DNA from: a virus
Virus record (IMG/VR): IMGVR_UViG_3300031788_000099
Span: 1-24,802 of that record
Direction: 5' to 3' (one strand)
DNA: 24,802 nt
Shown in pieces: positions 8,564-16,807 of the stretch (its first letter is position 1; the number at the start of each line of letters is the position of its first letter). The position numbers and the translations under genes were made by a program. The notes beneath the pieces are model-generated. The model worked only from the letters and a program-made list of their open reading frames with translations, did no database searches and was not told where the DNA came from.

Positions 8564-9006
8564 AAAGTAAAGTAAGTCCCATTGATTGCAATGAGCGCCC
8601 CATTAAACCCGGGGTATCCGTTGTTATAGGTGAATATTGCCATTGGCCCAAGGCCATCCACCCGCGTATCTACGTGAGACTGAAGCATTGTTCCGCTTGT
8701 ATCTTCTCGTCCATAACCCAAAACTAGACCATTAGCCGGTACTGGGAGAGTAGATCCAATGTATTGAGACCCTGTACCATTCGATATGATCTTAATTAAC
8801 ATCGAGAATAGAACTGTTTTACCGATCTGCGTATAATTGGCAGTCACCGAATAGGCACCAAGAACACCCGTACCCGCATTAATAACTGGAGTGTATGAAA
8901 CAGGAATACCCGCACCTATTAAAGAATTAGCTTGAGAGATAACCGGGTCGAGAATGCCCTTCCACCGAGTCAGAATTGGATCCGGTGCCTGTGGAAGCTG
9001 CGCCAT
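8560..9006 (-). CDS. Short beta-rich tail or fibre-tip-like protein
   Basis: 148 aa. After about 35 residues of mixed character it becomes beta-rich. The segment YTQIGKTVLFSMLIKI followed by LPVPAN resembles the ends of phage fibre or distal tail proteins, where a Y-x-x-x-G-x-x-V strand leads into an ITG/LPxP turn. It overlaps the connector stop by one base and the 1009-aa start by four, so all three are translationally coupled. This suggests stoichiometric tail assembly. No receptor-binding or enzyme motif can be named. Confidence 0.75.
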   Translation of the reverse strand: MAQLPQAPDPILTRWKGILDPVISQANSLIGAGIPVSYTPVINAGTGVLGAYSVTANYTQIGKTVLFSMLIKIISNGTGSQYIGSTLPVPANGLVLGYGREDTSGTMLQSHVDTRVDGLGPMAIFTYNNGYPGFNGALIAINGTYFTL

Positions 9007-10106
9007 CAGTACCCCAGGCCGCCGCCCCAGCCATTGCCGAAGCCATTGCCAAACATGCCGCCACCAAAATTTGGATCCCCGAGCATGCTGCGTGAATTGG
9101 TCGCGGTATTGGGCTGCCCCACATCCCGGTTGGCTGCCTCAGTCTCGATTCGGATCTCAAGCGCCTGCTTCCTCATCGTGAGTTCTTGCGCCTGATCGAA
9201 GAGCTGCTGCTTAGCCAGGGCCTTGGACGCCGCATCGACCACAACGTATTCATGCCACCCTGAATAGCTGAATGGGAGCATATCGGTGTCTAGAAGAAGC
9301 TGGGGCGAAAGTGGGACATACCAGAGTCGGAGATACTGACCGCTATTGATGGGCAGAATCTCTAGGTTGGTCCCCATCTCTCGGTACTGGAATTGGCAGT
9401 ATTGGCCAGAGACGTTGTTAGAGGCCGCGCCCAAGAATAAGTTGTATTTATTTCGGTCCGCAATGTTGAACCGGGACATCGAGACCCACCCGGTCGCATT
9501 GCTCAGGTTGGCTCCATAGGAATTGAGATCGACTCCATAGACCTTGAAGCACGCGGGAGCCGGGGTGCCGCTGGGATTGGGGATCCCGTTGATGTTCAGA
9601 AAATTTGTCCCATTGGGGAGTGGGTAGAATTGCTGCCCAGAGGTTGAGAAGACCTGGAGGGGAGCCAAGAAATAGTCTTCCCCAAATTTCTGAACCAAAA
9701 GGCCATAGAGTTCCTGAGAACTCTGATTGATCAGGATGTCCCATTCGTCTTGGGTGACAAAGTTGGAGTTCAACATGTCGGCCCGGAGCTTTGCCTGATA
9801 TCGGAGATACCCTAGGTTAATCTGACCGGGAGCGCAGGGAGTAATCGAGTTCGGCGAAGAAGCCGTATAAGCCGAAGTCCCCGAGCCATTGACCGAAGCG
9901 ACGGAATAGTAATAGTTCGTTCCGATGGTGACAGAAGAGTCTTGATAATAGGCAACAGTCGGCGTTCCGACTACCGTGAAGTTGACTCCGTCGATAGACC
10001 GCTGAACGGAATAGGATAACGCTCCAGAAACGATGCCCCAGCTGAGGAGATTGACCCCATTCCCCGTTTGAAGAACGACCTGGCTAGGAGCTGCTGCGAT
10101 TGCCAT
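9006..10106 (-). CDS. Head-tail connector/adaptor with N-terminal FN3-like domain
   Basis: 366 aa. Residues about 5-95 form a fibronectin type III-like module (SWGIVSGALSYSVQRS, then VGTPTVAYYQDSSVTIGTNY with YYYSVASVN). From about 100 the protein is a head-to-tail joining protein of podovirus type: helical start (QDEWDILINQSSQELYGLL), a beta middle with MGTNLEILP and LRLWYVP, then a helix SGWHEYVVVDAASKAL, ending in a Gly/Asn-rich tail. These features fit gp4/gp11-type adaptors below the portal ring. The FN3 fused in front is an extra decoration. The ribosome site is AGGA a few bases before the ATG. A strong hairpin precedes the gene (10120-10149). The adaptor assignment is moderately sure, the FN3 more so. 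Confidence 0.78.
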   Translation of the reverse strand: MAIAAAPSQVVLQTGNGVNLLSWGIVSGALSYSVQRSIDGVNFTVVGTPTVAYYQDSSVTIGTNYYYSVASVNGSGTSAYTASSPNSITPCAPGQINLGYLRYQAKLRADMLNSNFVTQDEWDILINQSSQELYGLLVQKFGEDYFLAPLQVFSTSGQQFYPLPNGTNFLNINGIPNPSGTPAPACFKVYGVDLNSYGANLSNATGWVSMSRFNIADRNKYNLFLGAASNNVSGQYCQFQYREMGTNLEILPINSGQYLRLWYVPLSPQLLLDTDMLPFSYSGWHEYVVVDAASKALAKQQLFDQAQELTMRKQALEIRIETEAANRDVGQPNTATNSRSMLGDPNFGGGMFGNGFGNGWGGGLGY

Positions 10107-10119
10107 CTATCCTCGCTCA

Positions 10120-10149
10120 AATGGGCCCGAGGTTACCCCCGAGCCCATT
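10120..10149 (-). other. Strong hairpin between two late genes
   Basis: On the minus strand AATGGGC (10143-10149) pairs with GCCCATT (10120-10126), and an inner TCGGGG/CCTCGG extends the stem to about 13 bp with a short loop. No U-run follows in the direction of transcription, so it is more likely an RNA-stabilising or processing hairpin, or an attenuator, than a classical terminator. It sits in the 65-bp gap between the decoration-like protein and the connector. Confidence 0.6.
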
Positions 10150-10171
10150 GCATAATGACAGACCTTAATGA

Positions 10172-11545
10172 TCAATCAGTCCCGTTCGTGCCGTAGTTGC
10201 TCGGGCTATTCCGGAAGTCGACATAGAAGCTCATCCCGCAAACCGAGTTCGTAGCGGGTGCAGTCGGGATCATCGTGGTCACACTCGAACTCGTCGGAGC
10301 CAAGAACTGAACAACGATAAACCCGCCTACGTGGGCGCTCCCACCCTGGGGCTGGGGCGATAGCATCAGATTGGGGTTACCGATGACTTCGATGCTGCCG
10401 ATACCGGATACACCCGAAAGGTGAACCTGGCCCGTGCTGGCACCTGCGCCCGTATGGGTAGCGAAGAAGCTTTGACCGACCGAAGGAATGAGGCCAGGCA
10501 TGAGGCCTACACCCTGCCAATCGCCCAAGTTCGTATCACTCACCGTGAGAGCGAAAGCGAAGCCAGTCGCATAGTCCGAGACGGCCGCACTGAAGGAGAT
10601 CGCGGTCGTGCTGCCCGGACCGCTCACATAGGTCAAGGTCCCCCCGATCGGGGCACCTACACCGCTGGTTTTAAGAAGCGTTCCAGAAGCAAGAGTCGAG
10701 GTTACGGTGTAGAGGTGGCCTGATCCATCGGTCCAAACCGAGTTAGCCGTCGCCGAAGCGGAGGTCACCGTGAAGTAGATCGGAACCGGAGGACCCTGCG
10801 AGGGAACCACGGTTGATCCATCCTGGGGGATACCCGCCAGAGGAGCCGCAGCGGTAGAAACCACAGTCACCGTGGTCGTGCCGGTCGCGGTGAACGAGAA
10901 CACACCCTGGACGCCCGAAGGGAGGTTCTCAATGGTGAGAACGAGAGCCGCACCGATCGTGGACGCCGTGGCGCCCGAAAGGATGCTCTGCTGAACATAA
11001 TGAAGGCCAGGCGATCCATCCGGAGCGGCGTTGCCCAAGAGCGGCCGAGAGCCCACCCCCGAGACCGAGAACCAAATGACGAAGATATTCCCGTAGGAAT
11101 CGTAAAGAGTGAAATAGGTCCCGGCGAGAGACCCGGAAACATCGGCGACAGGTGCAATCGTTGCCGTCCCGCTCGGTCCAGCGCCCACCGAAGTGATCAC
11201 ATAAGGGCTACCCACAGTCAGGGCCGCATCGGTCGCATCGATGTTGATGGCCGAGCCAGTGACCTGAGACGAGAAGCCAGAGAACCCACCGAGATACCGG
11301 TTATAGTTCCCATCGAGCTGGATCAGGGCATAGCCTGCGGCCGGATTCGGGTTCAAAAAGCCCCGATGAGCAGCCGGAGTGGAAGTCGTGTGCATGAAGA
11401 CGTTCTTCACGCCCTGGCCCTTGAGAGACCGGATCCCGAGACCGTTTCCGTTAGCCGGATCCACTACGAAGTTACAGTCGATGAGGACCGGTTGAGCCCC
11501 AAAGGAATAGAGCCGACCACCATTGTTGCCTACAGCATTTGCCAT
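10172..11545 (-). CDS. Capsid-decoration-like structural protein with a large beta insertion
   Basis: 457 aa, directly downstream of the capsid gene in transcription order. The start (MANAVGNNGGRLYSFGAQPV, then GLGIRSLKGQGV and VFMHTT) and the end (SGIGSIEVIGNPN, GGFIVVQFLAP, GMSFYVDF) look like one conserved structural protein that is often about 150-200 aa in related phages (from memory). Between them, at about residues 100-355, lies Thr/Ser/Gly-rich beta material: one domain with TYFTLYDSYGNIFVIWF and HYVQQSILSGATASTIGA, resembling a module inserted in other phage structural proteins, and a further segment. So the gene appears enlarged by domain insertion. Decoration or head-stabilising function is inferred from position. 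The divergent 123-bp region upstream holds a palindrome. Confidence 0.75.
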   Translation of the reverse strand: MANAVGNNGGRLYSFGAQPVLIDCNFVVDPANGNGLGIRSLKGQGVKNVFMHTTSTPAAHRGFLNPNPAAGYALIQLDGNYNRYLGGFSGFSSQVTGSAINIDATDAALTVGSPYVITSVGAGPSGTATIAPVADVSGSLAGTYFTLYDSYGNIFVIWFSVSGVGSRPLLGNAAPDGSPGLHYVQQSILSGATASTIGAALVLTIENLPSGVQGVFSFTATGTTTVTVVSTAAAPLAGIPQDGSTVVPSQGPPVPIYFTVTSASATANSVWTDGSGHLYTVTSTLASGTLLKTSGVGAPIGGTLTYVSGPGSTTAISFSAAVSDYATGFAFALTVSDTNLGDWQGVGLMPGLIPSVGQSFFATHTGAGASTGQVHLSGVSGIGSIEVIGNPNLMLSPQPQGGSAHVGGFIVVQFLAPTSSSVTTMIPTAPATNSVCGMSFYVDFRNSPSNYGTNGTD

Positions 11546-11609
11546 GAAAGACCCCTACGCGCGCTGAGAGATGAACCGCCCGAGTGTCAGCGCAGCTAGT
11601 CGGGAAGGC

Positions 11610-11624
11610 GTAGAAGTCTTCTAC
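11610..11624. promoter_or_regulatory. Perfect 15-bp palindrome in a divergent intergenic region
   Basis: GTAGAAGTCTTCTAC has two perfect 7-bp arms around a central T. It lies between the divergent starts of the 457-aa late gene (11545) and the small plus-strand gene (11669), the usual setting for a dimeric repressor or activator site. No second copy was noticed elsewhere in the window. Confidence 0.4.
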
Positions 11625-11654
11625 AATTATGGCTATGCGTTGCAGAAAAGCGGG

Positions 11655-11660
11655 TATACT
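11655..11660 (+). promoter_or_regulatory. -10 element (TATACT) placing the start of transcription at the ATG
   Basis: TATACT matches TATAAT at five of six bases and ends 8 bp before the ATG at 11669. Transcription would start near 11667, giving an almost leaderless mRNA. No good -35 lies 16-18 bp upstream (TTGCAG at 11640 is only 9 bp away). A GGGG two bases from the ATG is too close to act as a normal ribosome site. Confidence 0.45.
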
Positions 11661-11668
11661 TTGGGGCT

Positions 11669-11923
11669 ATGAACCGAATGACTAGCCTGATGCTCCAGTT
11701 TAAGTTCGACCCCAACGCCAATAAGAAGCAGGTCGCTGAACACGCGTTCACTTCCGGATTCTTGGCCGCAAGGAAGCTTTGCGCGGTCATGGCTAGGATC
11801 GCTCAGCTCGAAAGCAAGGATGCTCAAGTCGAGGTGCTCAAGGTCGGGAGCGAGGAAGTGAAGAACCCTCTTTCGGTTGTCCCTTCGGAACTTTCCGATG
11901 TGATTCTGGATACATCAAGCTGA
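11669..11923 (+). CDS. Small isolated plus-strand protein, unknown function
   Basis: 84 aa, the only gene read rightward inside the 21-kb leftward late block. It begins MNRMTSLMLQFKFDPNANKK, has an amphipathic helix about residues 20-50 (KQVAEHAFTSGFLAARKLCAVMARIAQLES), and ends with a mixed tail. It is soluble-looking with no known motif. It lies between the capsid gene (convergent) and the decoration-like gene (divergent), with a -10 element just upstream and a structured element filling the gap after its stop. Shadow ORFs of about 64 codons exist on the minus strand here but are less protein-like and unsupported by ribosome sites. It may be a small early or lysogeny-type gene. Function unknown. 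Confidence 0.6.
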   Translation: MNRMTSLMLQFKFDPNANKKQVAEHAFTSGFLAARKLCAVMARIAQLESKDAQVEVLKVGSEEVKNPLSVVPSELSDVILDTSS

Positions 11924-12005
11924 AAAGCGAAGGCCCCAGGATTTCAACCCTGAGGCCCACGCACTAGCTTCCTTGCTAGGATCCGGCTACTGGCCGTCAG
12001 CTTTT
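11923..12005. other. Cloverleaf-like structured gap between convergent genes (possible two-way terminator)
   Basis: The space between the stops at 11923 (plus) and 12004 (minus) folds on itself. A closing stem AAAAGC (11923-11928)/GCTTTT (12000-12005) encloses three hairpins: GGCCCCAGG/CCTGAGGCC (932-940 with 949-957, one mismatch), CTAGC/GCTAG (964-968 with 975-979) and CGGC/GCCG (984-987 with 993-996). Each strand ends with a short T-run. This suits a bidirectional terminator. On the minus strand GGCCAGTAG and GGTTGAAATCC resemble tRNA parts, but U33, the D-arm and a proper T stem are missing. Confidence 0.55.
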
Positions 12006-13353
12006 ACTGGGGCAATGCCACGACGGCGTTCGCGCCCGGAGCATTACAGGTCAGATTGAGATAACCGCCTACGCGGATCTCAACAGCGTCCTGCCCAGGG
12101 ATCGGGAAGCCGAGCATATCGTAGAAGCCCGGGAAGGTGAGGAACTGGGGGATCTTCCCAAGCGACCGGAGCTTCCAGGTCTTCATCGTCAAGATGTAGG
12201 CCGTCTGCGCCGGGCAGTTGCGATCCTGAATGATCGAGATCTCGCCGTTAGCCGTCGGGAGTACCAACGCCTTGAAGCTGATCTCAACCTCTTCATTCAC
12301 CTTCGCCCGAATCATCTGATACTGGCCCTGACCGGTCAGGTTCTTCACCAAGGTCTGGTAAGAGACCGGGTTGATGAAGATGACGTCCGGATCGCCGGCT
12401 TCAGACGACTGAGCGGCGAGCTGGTTGGTCGCATCGATCAGGCAATCCTGAATCGACTCGGAACTTCCCGAGAACCGAAGACCCGCGAGCTTGGTCGGAG
12501 AAACCGAGCGGTTGACCGTGAAGAAGCTGTCGCTCCCACTCGGAGCCGTGCTCGGGATCCAGGCACCCAGGCCTGCGATGCAGAGCATGTTAGCCGAGTT
12601 CAGGCCATTGGTGCTGAAGAGCGTATCGCCCGCACGACCCAAGAAGGGGAATGAGGTCGACCAGCCCGAAGGATTCCCAGCCGCACCCTGGAGGGTCGGA
12701 GAGACCGTCACGGTGCCGGCACCGGTATCCACGCCGATCACATAGCCGATCGCACCACCGGTCGACTGGGTCGCAGTCTGCCCGGCGATCGAGAAGCTAT
12801 TGAGCGCCATGTTGACCGAGAACTGATAGACCTGGCCGAGGTTGTCGAGGGTGATGACACCGCCCGAGATCGAACCCGAACCCCCGTTCGCACCATACGA
12901 ACCCCGGACACCTGAGCCGTCCGAGAACATCTGGTAAGCGATATCGTTCGCCGCTCCCATATAGAGCGACTTCACGTTCATCTTAGCAGCCGGCATGAAG
13001 GCGCCGATGTTCTGAGCCGATGCACGCAAGAACTGGTTCTGAATCGATCCGACTCGGTACACGTTGACCGTGGTGAGGAGGAACGAAGCAGTCGCAGGCG
13101 CGGTCTGATAGGTCTGAGCCGTACCGAGGTTAGCCGAACCACCCCCGCCCACGTCATAGAGGACGGGGATCGGGAAGTTCAAGCCACCGAGACCCATTTC
13201 AGTCTCGTCTTTGTCGACCATGCTCAAAAATCTATTTTTATTGAAGACCAGGTCTTTCATGACCCAGGCGTCATCCGAATAGAGCTGCTTTAGGACTTGG
13301 AGGTTGTCTTGACTATTGGAATAGGCAAGAGCCGGATTTGCGGGAGTTCCCAT
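12004..13353 (-). CDS. Major capsid protein
   Basis: 449 aa. The N-terminus (DAWVMKDLVFNKNRFLSMVDK, then GLNFPIPVLYD) and the C-terminal half (DVIFINPVSYQTLVKNL, VEISFKALVLPTANGEISIIQDRNCP, FYDMLGFPIPGQDAVEIRVGGYLNL) have the pattern of an HK97-fold capsid protein of a podovirus-type group. The central residues about 150-260 are Gly/Ser/Thr-rich beta, possibly an inserted surface domain. It lies directly after the scaffold-like gene, with GGAAGG as a strong ribosome site overlapping the scaffold end. Gene order portal, scaffold, capsid is canonical, so the assignment is strong even without a search. Confidence 0.88.
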   Translation of the reverse strand: MGTPANPALAYSNSQDNLQVLKQLYSDDAWVMKDLVFNKNRFLSMVDKDETEMGLGGLNFPIPVLYDVGGGGSANLGTAQTYQTAPATASFLLTTVNVYRVGSIQNQFLRASAQNIGAFMPAAKMNVKSLYMGAANDIAYQMFSDGSGVRGSYGANGGSGSISGGVITLDNLGQVYQFSVNMALNSFSIAGQTATQSTGGAIGYVIGVDTGAGTVTVSPTLQGAAGNPSGWSTSFPFLGRAGDTLFSTNGLNSANMLCIAGLGAWIPSTAPSGSDSFFTVNRSVSPTKLAGLRFSGSSESIQDCLIDATNQLAAQSSEAGDPDVIFINPVSYQTLVKNLTGQGQYQMIRAKVNEEVEISFKALVLPTANGEISIIQDRNCPAQTAYILTMKTWKLRSLGKIPQFLTFPGFYDMLGFPIPGQDAVEIRVGGYLNLTCNAPGANAVVALPQ

Positions 13354-13356
13354 TTT

Positions 13357-14301
13357 TTACCTTCCTTGTGAACGGGCCAGACGCTCTTCCTGAACGCGCC
13401 TAGTCGCTTCCGCCCATTGCTCCGACTCAGAGAGGAGGTGCATGGGCTTTCTCGACGGAGCCTTTGAGGTCACCGTCATGTTTTGCGTTATAGTATTCGT
13501 CGAAGTCTTCGGAGCGCCTAACGCCTTGGGCGCTTCCCCCTTCGCTTTAAGCTTAGAAACGGTTGAGAACTTCTCGGCTCGCTTAAACAGTTCGTCCTCG
13601 ATCTGTTGGGCTGCTTCTTCTACGGAGAGTTCAACACCGTCTTCGTCAAAAGAATCATTCACGTGCTGGAGAACAGCACCCTCAGCCCCCAGCTCCTTAA
13701 TGGTCGAGAACAGAGGGTTCTCACTGACCACCTTGGCAATCTCTGCCTTCCAGAGAGCTTGGTTCTGCTGATAATCTTTGACCGTCTGTTCTTCTTGCGC
13801 CTTCTGTAGGATCGAAAGCTTTTCTTCTACCTGGCGGTAGCGCTGCTCTTCCGGATTCGTGTCGTTCTGCTTCTTGAGGAGATACTGAGTATACTCTTCG
13901 TAAGTCAGACCGAGTTCATCCGCTGCCGAGTAGTCCTTCGCTGCGATCTTGCCTTTCAGCTGAGAGTATTTCTCGGCATCAGCCAGTCTCGCCTCAAGGG
14001 CCCGCTCTCTCTGCACTAACGCCTGCTCGCGCCGCCTCTGGACCTGCTCTTTCCGAGCTAAGGCCGTGAGCCGGGGCGAAAGCCTGACCGATTCTTCCTG
14101 AACGGGGGGTTCTGCGACCGTTTCAGTAGTGTTTTCTTGTTGCACATCCTGTGGCGCCGGGCGCTTGATGGGCGAACCCGTGATGTCGGTCTGCCCTTTC
14201 GGGTCGTACCCGATGAATTCTTTCGTCGGTAGATCGAATTCTTTAGGCCCGGTAGGATTCGCTATCGCTGCAACTTCAATCGCTTCTGTCGTGAAACCCA
14301 T
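13357..14301 (-). CDS. Capsid scaffolding protein
   Basis: 314 aa, acidic, Gln/Glu-rich and helical. Residues about 80-180 are a likely coiled coil (LARKEQVQRRREQALVQRER onward, then EEQRYRQVEEKLSILQKAQEEQ). The N-terminus is Pro/Thr-rich and disordered; the C-terminus is short and basic (EEARLARSQ-type), as in scaffolds that bind capsid protein. It stands between portal and major capsid, the usual scaffold position, with length in the normal range. No protease motif is visible, so a separate or fused head protease is not indicated. The call is based on composition plus position. Confidence 0.82.
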   Translation of the reverse strand: MGFTTEAIEVAAIANPTGPKEFDLPTKEFIGYDPKGQTDITGSPIKRPAPQDVQQENTTETVAEPPVQEESVRLSPRLTALARKEQVQRRREQALVQRERALEARLADAEKYSQLKGKIAAKDYSAADELGLTYEEYTQYLLKKQNDTNPEEQRYRQVEEKLSILQKAQEEQTVKDYQQNQALWKAEIAKVVSENPLFSTIKELGAEGAVLQHVNDSFDEDGVELSVEEAAQQIEDELFKRAEKFSTVSKLKAKGEAPKALGAPKTSTNTITQNMTVTSKAPSRKPMHLLSESEQWAEATRRVQEERLARSQGR

Positions 14302-14332
14302 AATCTAACTCCATGATTCTTCGGTTGTTTCT

Positions 14333-16273
14333 TCATACTTGCACCCCTGAAGTTGGCGCCATCGATGGTGCCGGAGGAGCGACTGGAACAGGACCAGCTT
14401 GTGGTTGTGCGGGACCTGCAGGCAGGGGAGGAGCGGGCGGCATCGCCTTTTGCTTCTCGTTCTGAATGGCGGTGAAATATTCGTGAAGGAGATTCATTTT
14501 CTCCTCCTCCAAATCGGTCACTGCATATTTATTGATGGTCTGAATCGTGAGCGTAGTCGCGAGATCGCTCGGGTCTAAGATGAACGCATCGGGTGGGCTA
14601 TAGCCACGCTCTCCGTCCTCGATGATGGCATCCAGGTCATGGAGCACTCGTTCCCTGAGCGCAAAAGCGAGAGAGTCGGACTGTTTTAGGTCCGGATTGG
14701 CTGATAGGAATCGATATTCTTCCTTATCAATCTCGCCTGCCGCCAGCATCTCAGAGAGCTTGGCCTGGCGACCGGCTGGGTCTTTAGGCAACGAGCTTTC
14801 GGTCGCGAGCTGGATGACATGGGTATCTTTGATCGTCTTATCGGCAAGCGGGAGATCAACTTCTCTCGTCCCATCCTTGCCGGGATAGACGGTCCTGTAT
14901 TTCCCCGTCTCCTTGGCGATATCGGCCGCCATGTCGATATGGATATAGGCCAGATCGATGTACATCTTCTGATACCGACGCTGAAGAGCCGCGAAACGAT
15001 CGCTCTCCACGTTCTGCATCGTCCGAAGGGCTTCCCCAGAGGTGATCCCCGCGTTCTTCTGAGAGGCGGCGCTTAACTGGGAAACTCCCGCCATGGCATA
15101 GGCGTTTTCGATCAGCCATTTGATGTATTCATAGATCTCTTGATTATTGCAGGTCGCGTTAACGAATTGCGGAGCTTCCGCCATCGTCTTGACCTTGATA
15201 ATCGATGAGATGTTGTTATTGAAAGCGGTTTCGAGAACCTTCGAGAGTTCGGAGATGATGATCTTCGGAACCCCGGTCATCTCGATGGACTGAGATGCGA
15301 TGATCAGCATCTTGTAGATTTCCATCTGAGTCGGAAATAGGATCTCGGCCAAACCCTGGGAGAACCAGCCTACGGTATTCTGGTTGTAGTCGAGCTTTGC
15401 GAAGGGGAAGTAGGGTTTATCCCATACCTCATCGAGCAGTACCCCTTCGCTACAGACAATGACATGCCTGCCGTCCTTGGCGTCCTTACCGCTCGGACGA
15501 TGCCAGCCTTCACTGATAATGATCTGATCTGAAATGGTATCGGTCGACTGAGGCGAGCTGTCTACTGTACCTTCCTGGGCTGCATAAATCTTCCGAGCTT
15601 CCTTCGGCATGGCATCGGCCAGCACTCCCCGATCGCAGAGCTTCGTATGGATGAGGGCGCGCGGAGACCGATAGTATGCATCATTGAAATCAACCAGGAG
15701 TTCAGTTTCAAGGGTCCTCTCTTGTTCAACCTTGTCATCTTTCTTGATGAGCTTAATGAATCCATTGCCGAGCTGAGCACAGTCCCGGAATGCTTCGGGT
15801 CCCAGCTCATAGGAGTTACATCGGTGAAACTCGCCCTGGATAAAGTCGTTTAATTCGTCGGCGGTGCGCTGTTCTTTATAGTGGGCTGCGTTAGTCAGAA
15901 AAACGGGTCGGGGCTTATCCTGAGTAATCTTGCTTGTGAGGGTGTCAATACAAGAATAGACCACGTTCGCGGTCGGTCGCCCCATGGGCATCTGCTGAGA
16001 ATTGTCCAAAGTAGATGTCGAGGCCAAATAATTATACAGAGGCTTCCCAGAGAAAAGCCGACTGTAAAGACTCGCTTGCCGAATGCGTGCTGAATGGAAC
16101 TTCTTGAGAAATGCAGTGGTAGAAAGGAGCTGCGCAACCAGTTCTTTATCATCTTTCGCTAGCCACCATTGATAGTAGTTCGACTCCTTCGGGAGCGTCT
16201 TCTTGTCCCGTGGGTCGATGACCTTCTCTTTGGCTTCTTTAGCAACGATGATGGGGCTGGTTGAGAAGGCCAT
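14333..16273 (-). CDS. Portal protein
   Basis: 646 aa, a length typical of podovirus portals. It forms the dodecameric ring at the capsid vertex through which DNA is packaged and ejected. Recognisable parts are RPTANVVYSCIDTLTSKI (about 98-115), QLGNGFIKL, PYFPFAKLDY with GWFSQGLAEIL, a central helical stem region, and SGEALRTMQNVESDRFAALQRRYQ (the conserved late helix). The last 45 residues are a Pro/Ala-rich flexible tail. It overlaps the preceding 87-aa gene (TAATG) and is followed by the scaffold, the expected order. The assignment is firm from motif layout and context. Confidence 0.88.
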   Translation of the reverse strand: MAFSTSPIIVAKEAKEKVIDPRDKKTLPKESNYYQWWLAKDDKELVAQLLSTTAFLKKFHSARIRQASLYSRLFSGKPLYNYLASTSTLDNSQQMPMGRPTANVVYSCIDTLTSKITQDKPRPVFLTNAAHYKEQRTADELNDFIQGEFHRCNSYELGPEAFRDCAQLGNGFIKLIKKDDKVEQERTLETELLVDFNDAYYRSPRALIHTKLCDRGVLADAMPKEARKIYAAQEGTVDSSPQSTDTISDQIIISEGWHRPSGKDAKDGRHVIVCSEGVLLDEVWDKPYFPFAKLDYNQNTVGWFSQGLAEILFPTQMEIYKMLIIASQSIEMTGVPKIIISELSKVLETAFNNNISSIIKVKTMAEAPQFVNATCNNQEIYEYIKWLIENAYAMAGVSQLSAASQKNAGITSGEALRTMQNVESDRFAALQRRYQKMYIDLAYIHIDMAADIAKETGKYRTVYPGKDGTREVDLPLADKTIKDTHVIQLATESSLPKDPAGRQAKLSEMLAAGEIDKEEYRFLSANPDLKQSDSLAFALRERVLHDLDAIIEDGERGYSPPDAFILDPSDLATTLTIQTINKYAVTDLEEEKMNLLHEYFTAIQNEKQKAMPPAPPLPAGPAQPQAGPVPVAPPAPSMAPTSGVQV

Positions 16274-16536
16274 TAGTCACCGGCACCCGCAGGGAAGATC
16301 TTATCGACCAGAGCCTCGGGGGGGAGAGAGAGCGTGTTGATCAGGTTCTTCAGCCGCTCTGTCGCTTCGTGGTTCTCGACAGGCGAAGGCTCAACCGGAG
16401 CGGGGTTCACGACCTGCTCGATCTTTTGGATGAGCTTGCTCGGTCCGATCGCGATCTCAAAGTCCTGAGACTTGAAATGGGTCGCACCACAAGCCTGGAG
16501 GGCCTGCAGGATTTGCAAAGTCTCTTGCACGTTCAT
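16273..16536 (-). CDS. Small conserved protein upstream of portal, unknown function
   Basis: 87 aa. An N-terminal helical part (VQETLQILQALQACGATHFK) runs into a short beta segment SQDFEIAIGP, then a helix, a Pro-rich linker (APVEPSPVE) and a C-terminal helix. I recall similar small proteins beside portal genes in environmental phages, but have no functional assignment. It overlaps the portal start by one base and is probably co-translated with it. A head-assembly accessory role is a guess from position only. Confidence 0.65.
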   Translation of the reverse strand: MNVQETLQILQALQACGATHFKSQDFEIAIGPSKLIQKIEQVVNPAPVEPSPVENHEATERLKNLINTLSLPPEALVDKIFPAGAGD

Positions 16537-16537
16537 C

Positions 16538-16804
16538 TCAGAGCGACTCGAAGTATTTCGACATCCGAGCGACGGCCTTCTTCAGAAAGGCTACGTCCTG
16601 AGAGGGTTCGTTCTCGCCCATCTCGGCATCGGAAGCCGGCTCATGGTCGGGGTCACCCAAGGCTTCGTTGACCTCAGTGTTCTGTTTCTCATCCCAAGCG
16701 ACGTTCGGATCCACCGCGTCTTGGCCGGCATAGTCCATGTCGGGCTTGAGGCTGTCTTTCTTCCGCTTCCTGATCGCAGCGCTGAGCGCTTTTCCGTCCA
16801 TCAT
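16538..16804 (-). CDS. Small acidic protein, unknown function
   Basis: 88 aa. It begins MMDGKALSAAIRKRKKDSLK, a basic helix, then becomes strongly acidic (DEKQNTEVNEALGDPDHEP through EMGENEPSQD) and closes with a helix FLKKAVARMSKYFESL. AAGGAG six bases before the ATG is a strong ribosome site at the end of the previous gene. It belongs to a run of four small genes between the tRNA and portal. The charge split suggests a bridging role, but nothing specific can be assigned. Confidence 0.7.
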   Translation of the reverse strand: MMDGKALSAAIRKRKKDSLKPDMDYAGQDAVDPNVAWDEKQNTEVNEALGDPDHEPASDAEMGENEPSQDVAFLKKAVARMSKYFESL

Positions 16805-16807
16805 CGA

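Noticed and set aside
11000-11599. 199-codon plus-strand frame
   Set aside because: Antisense to the decoration-like gene, extremely Arg-rich, no support.
11923-12005. Functional tRNA on the minus strand
   Set aside because: No U33, mispaired T stem, wrong loop sizes and a missing standard D-arm; kept only as a structured element.
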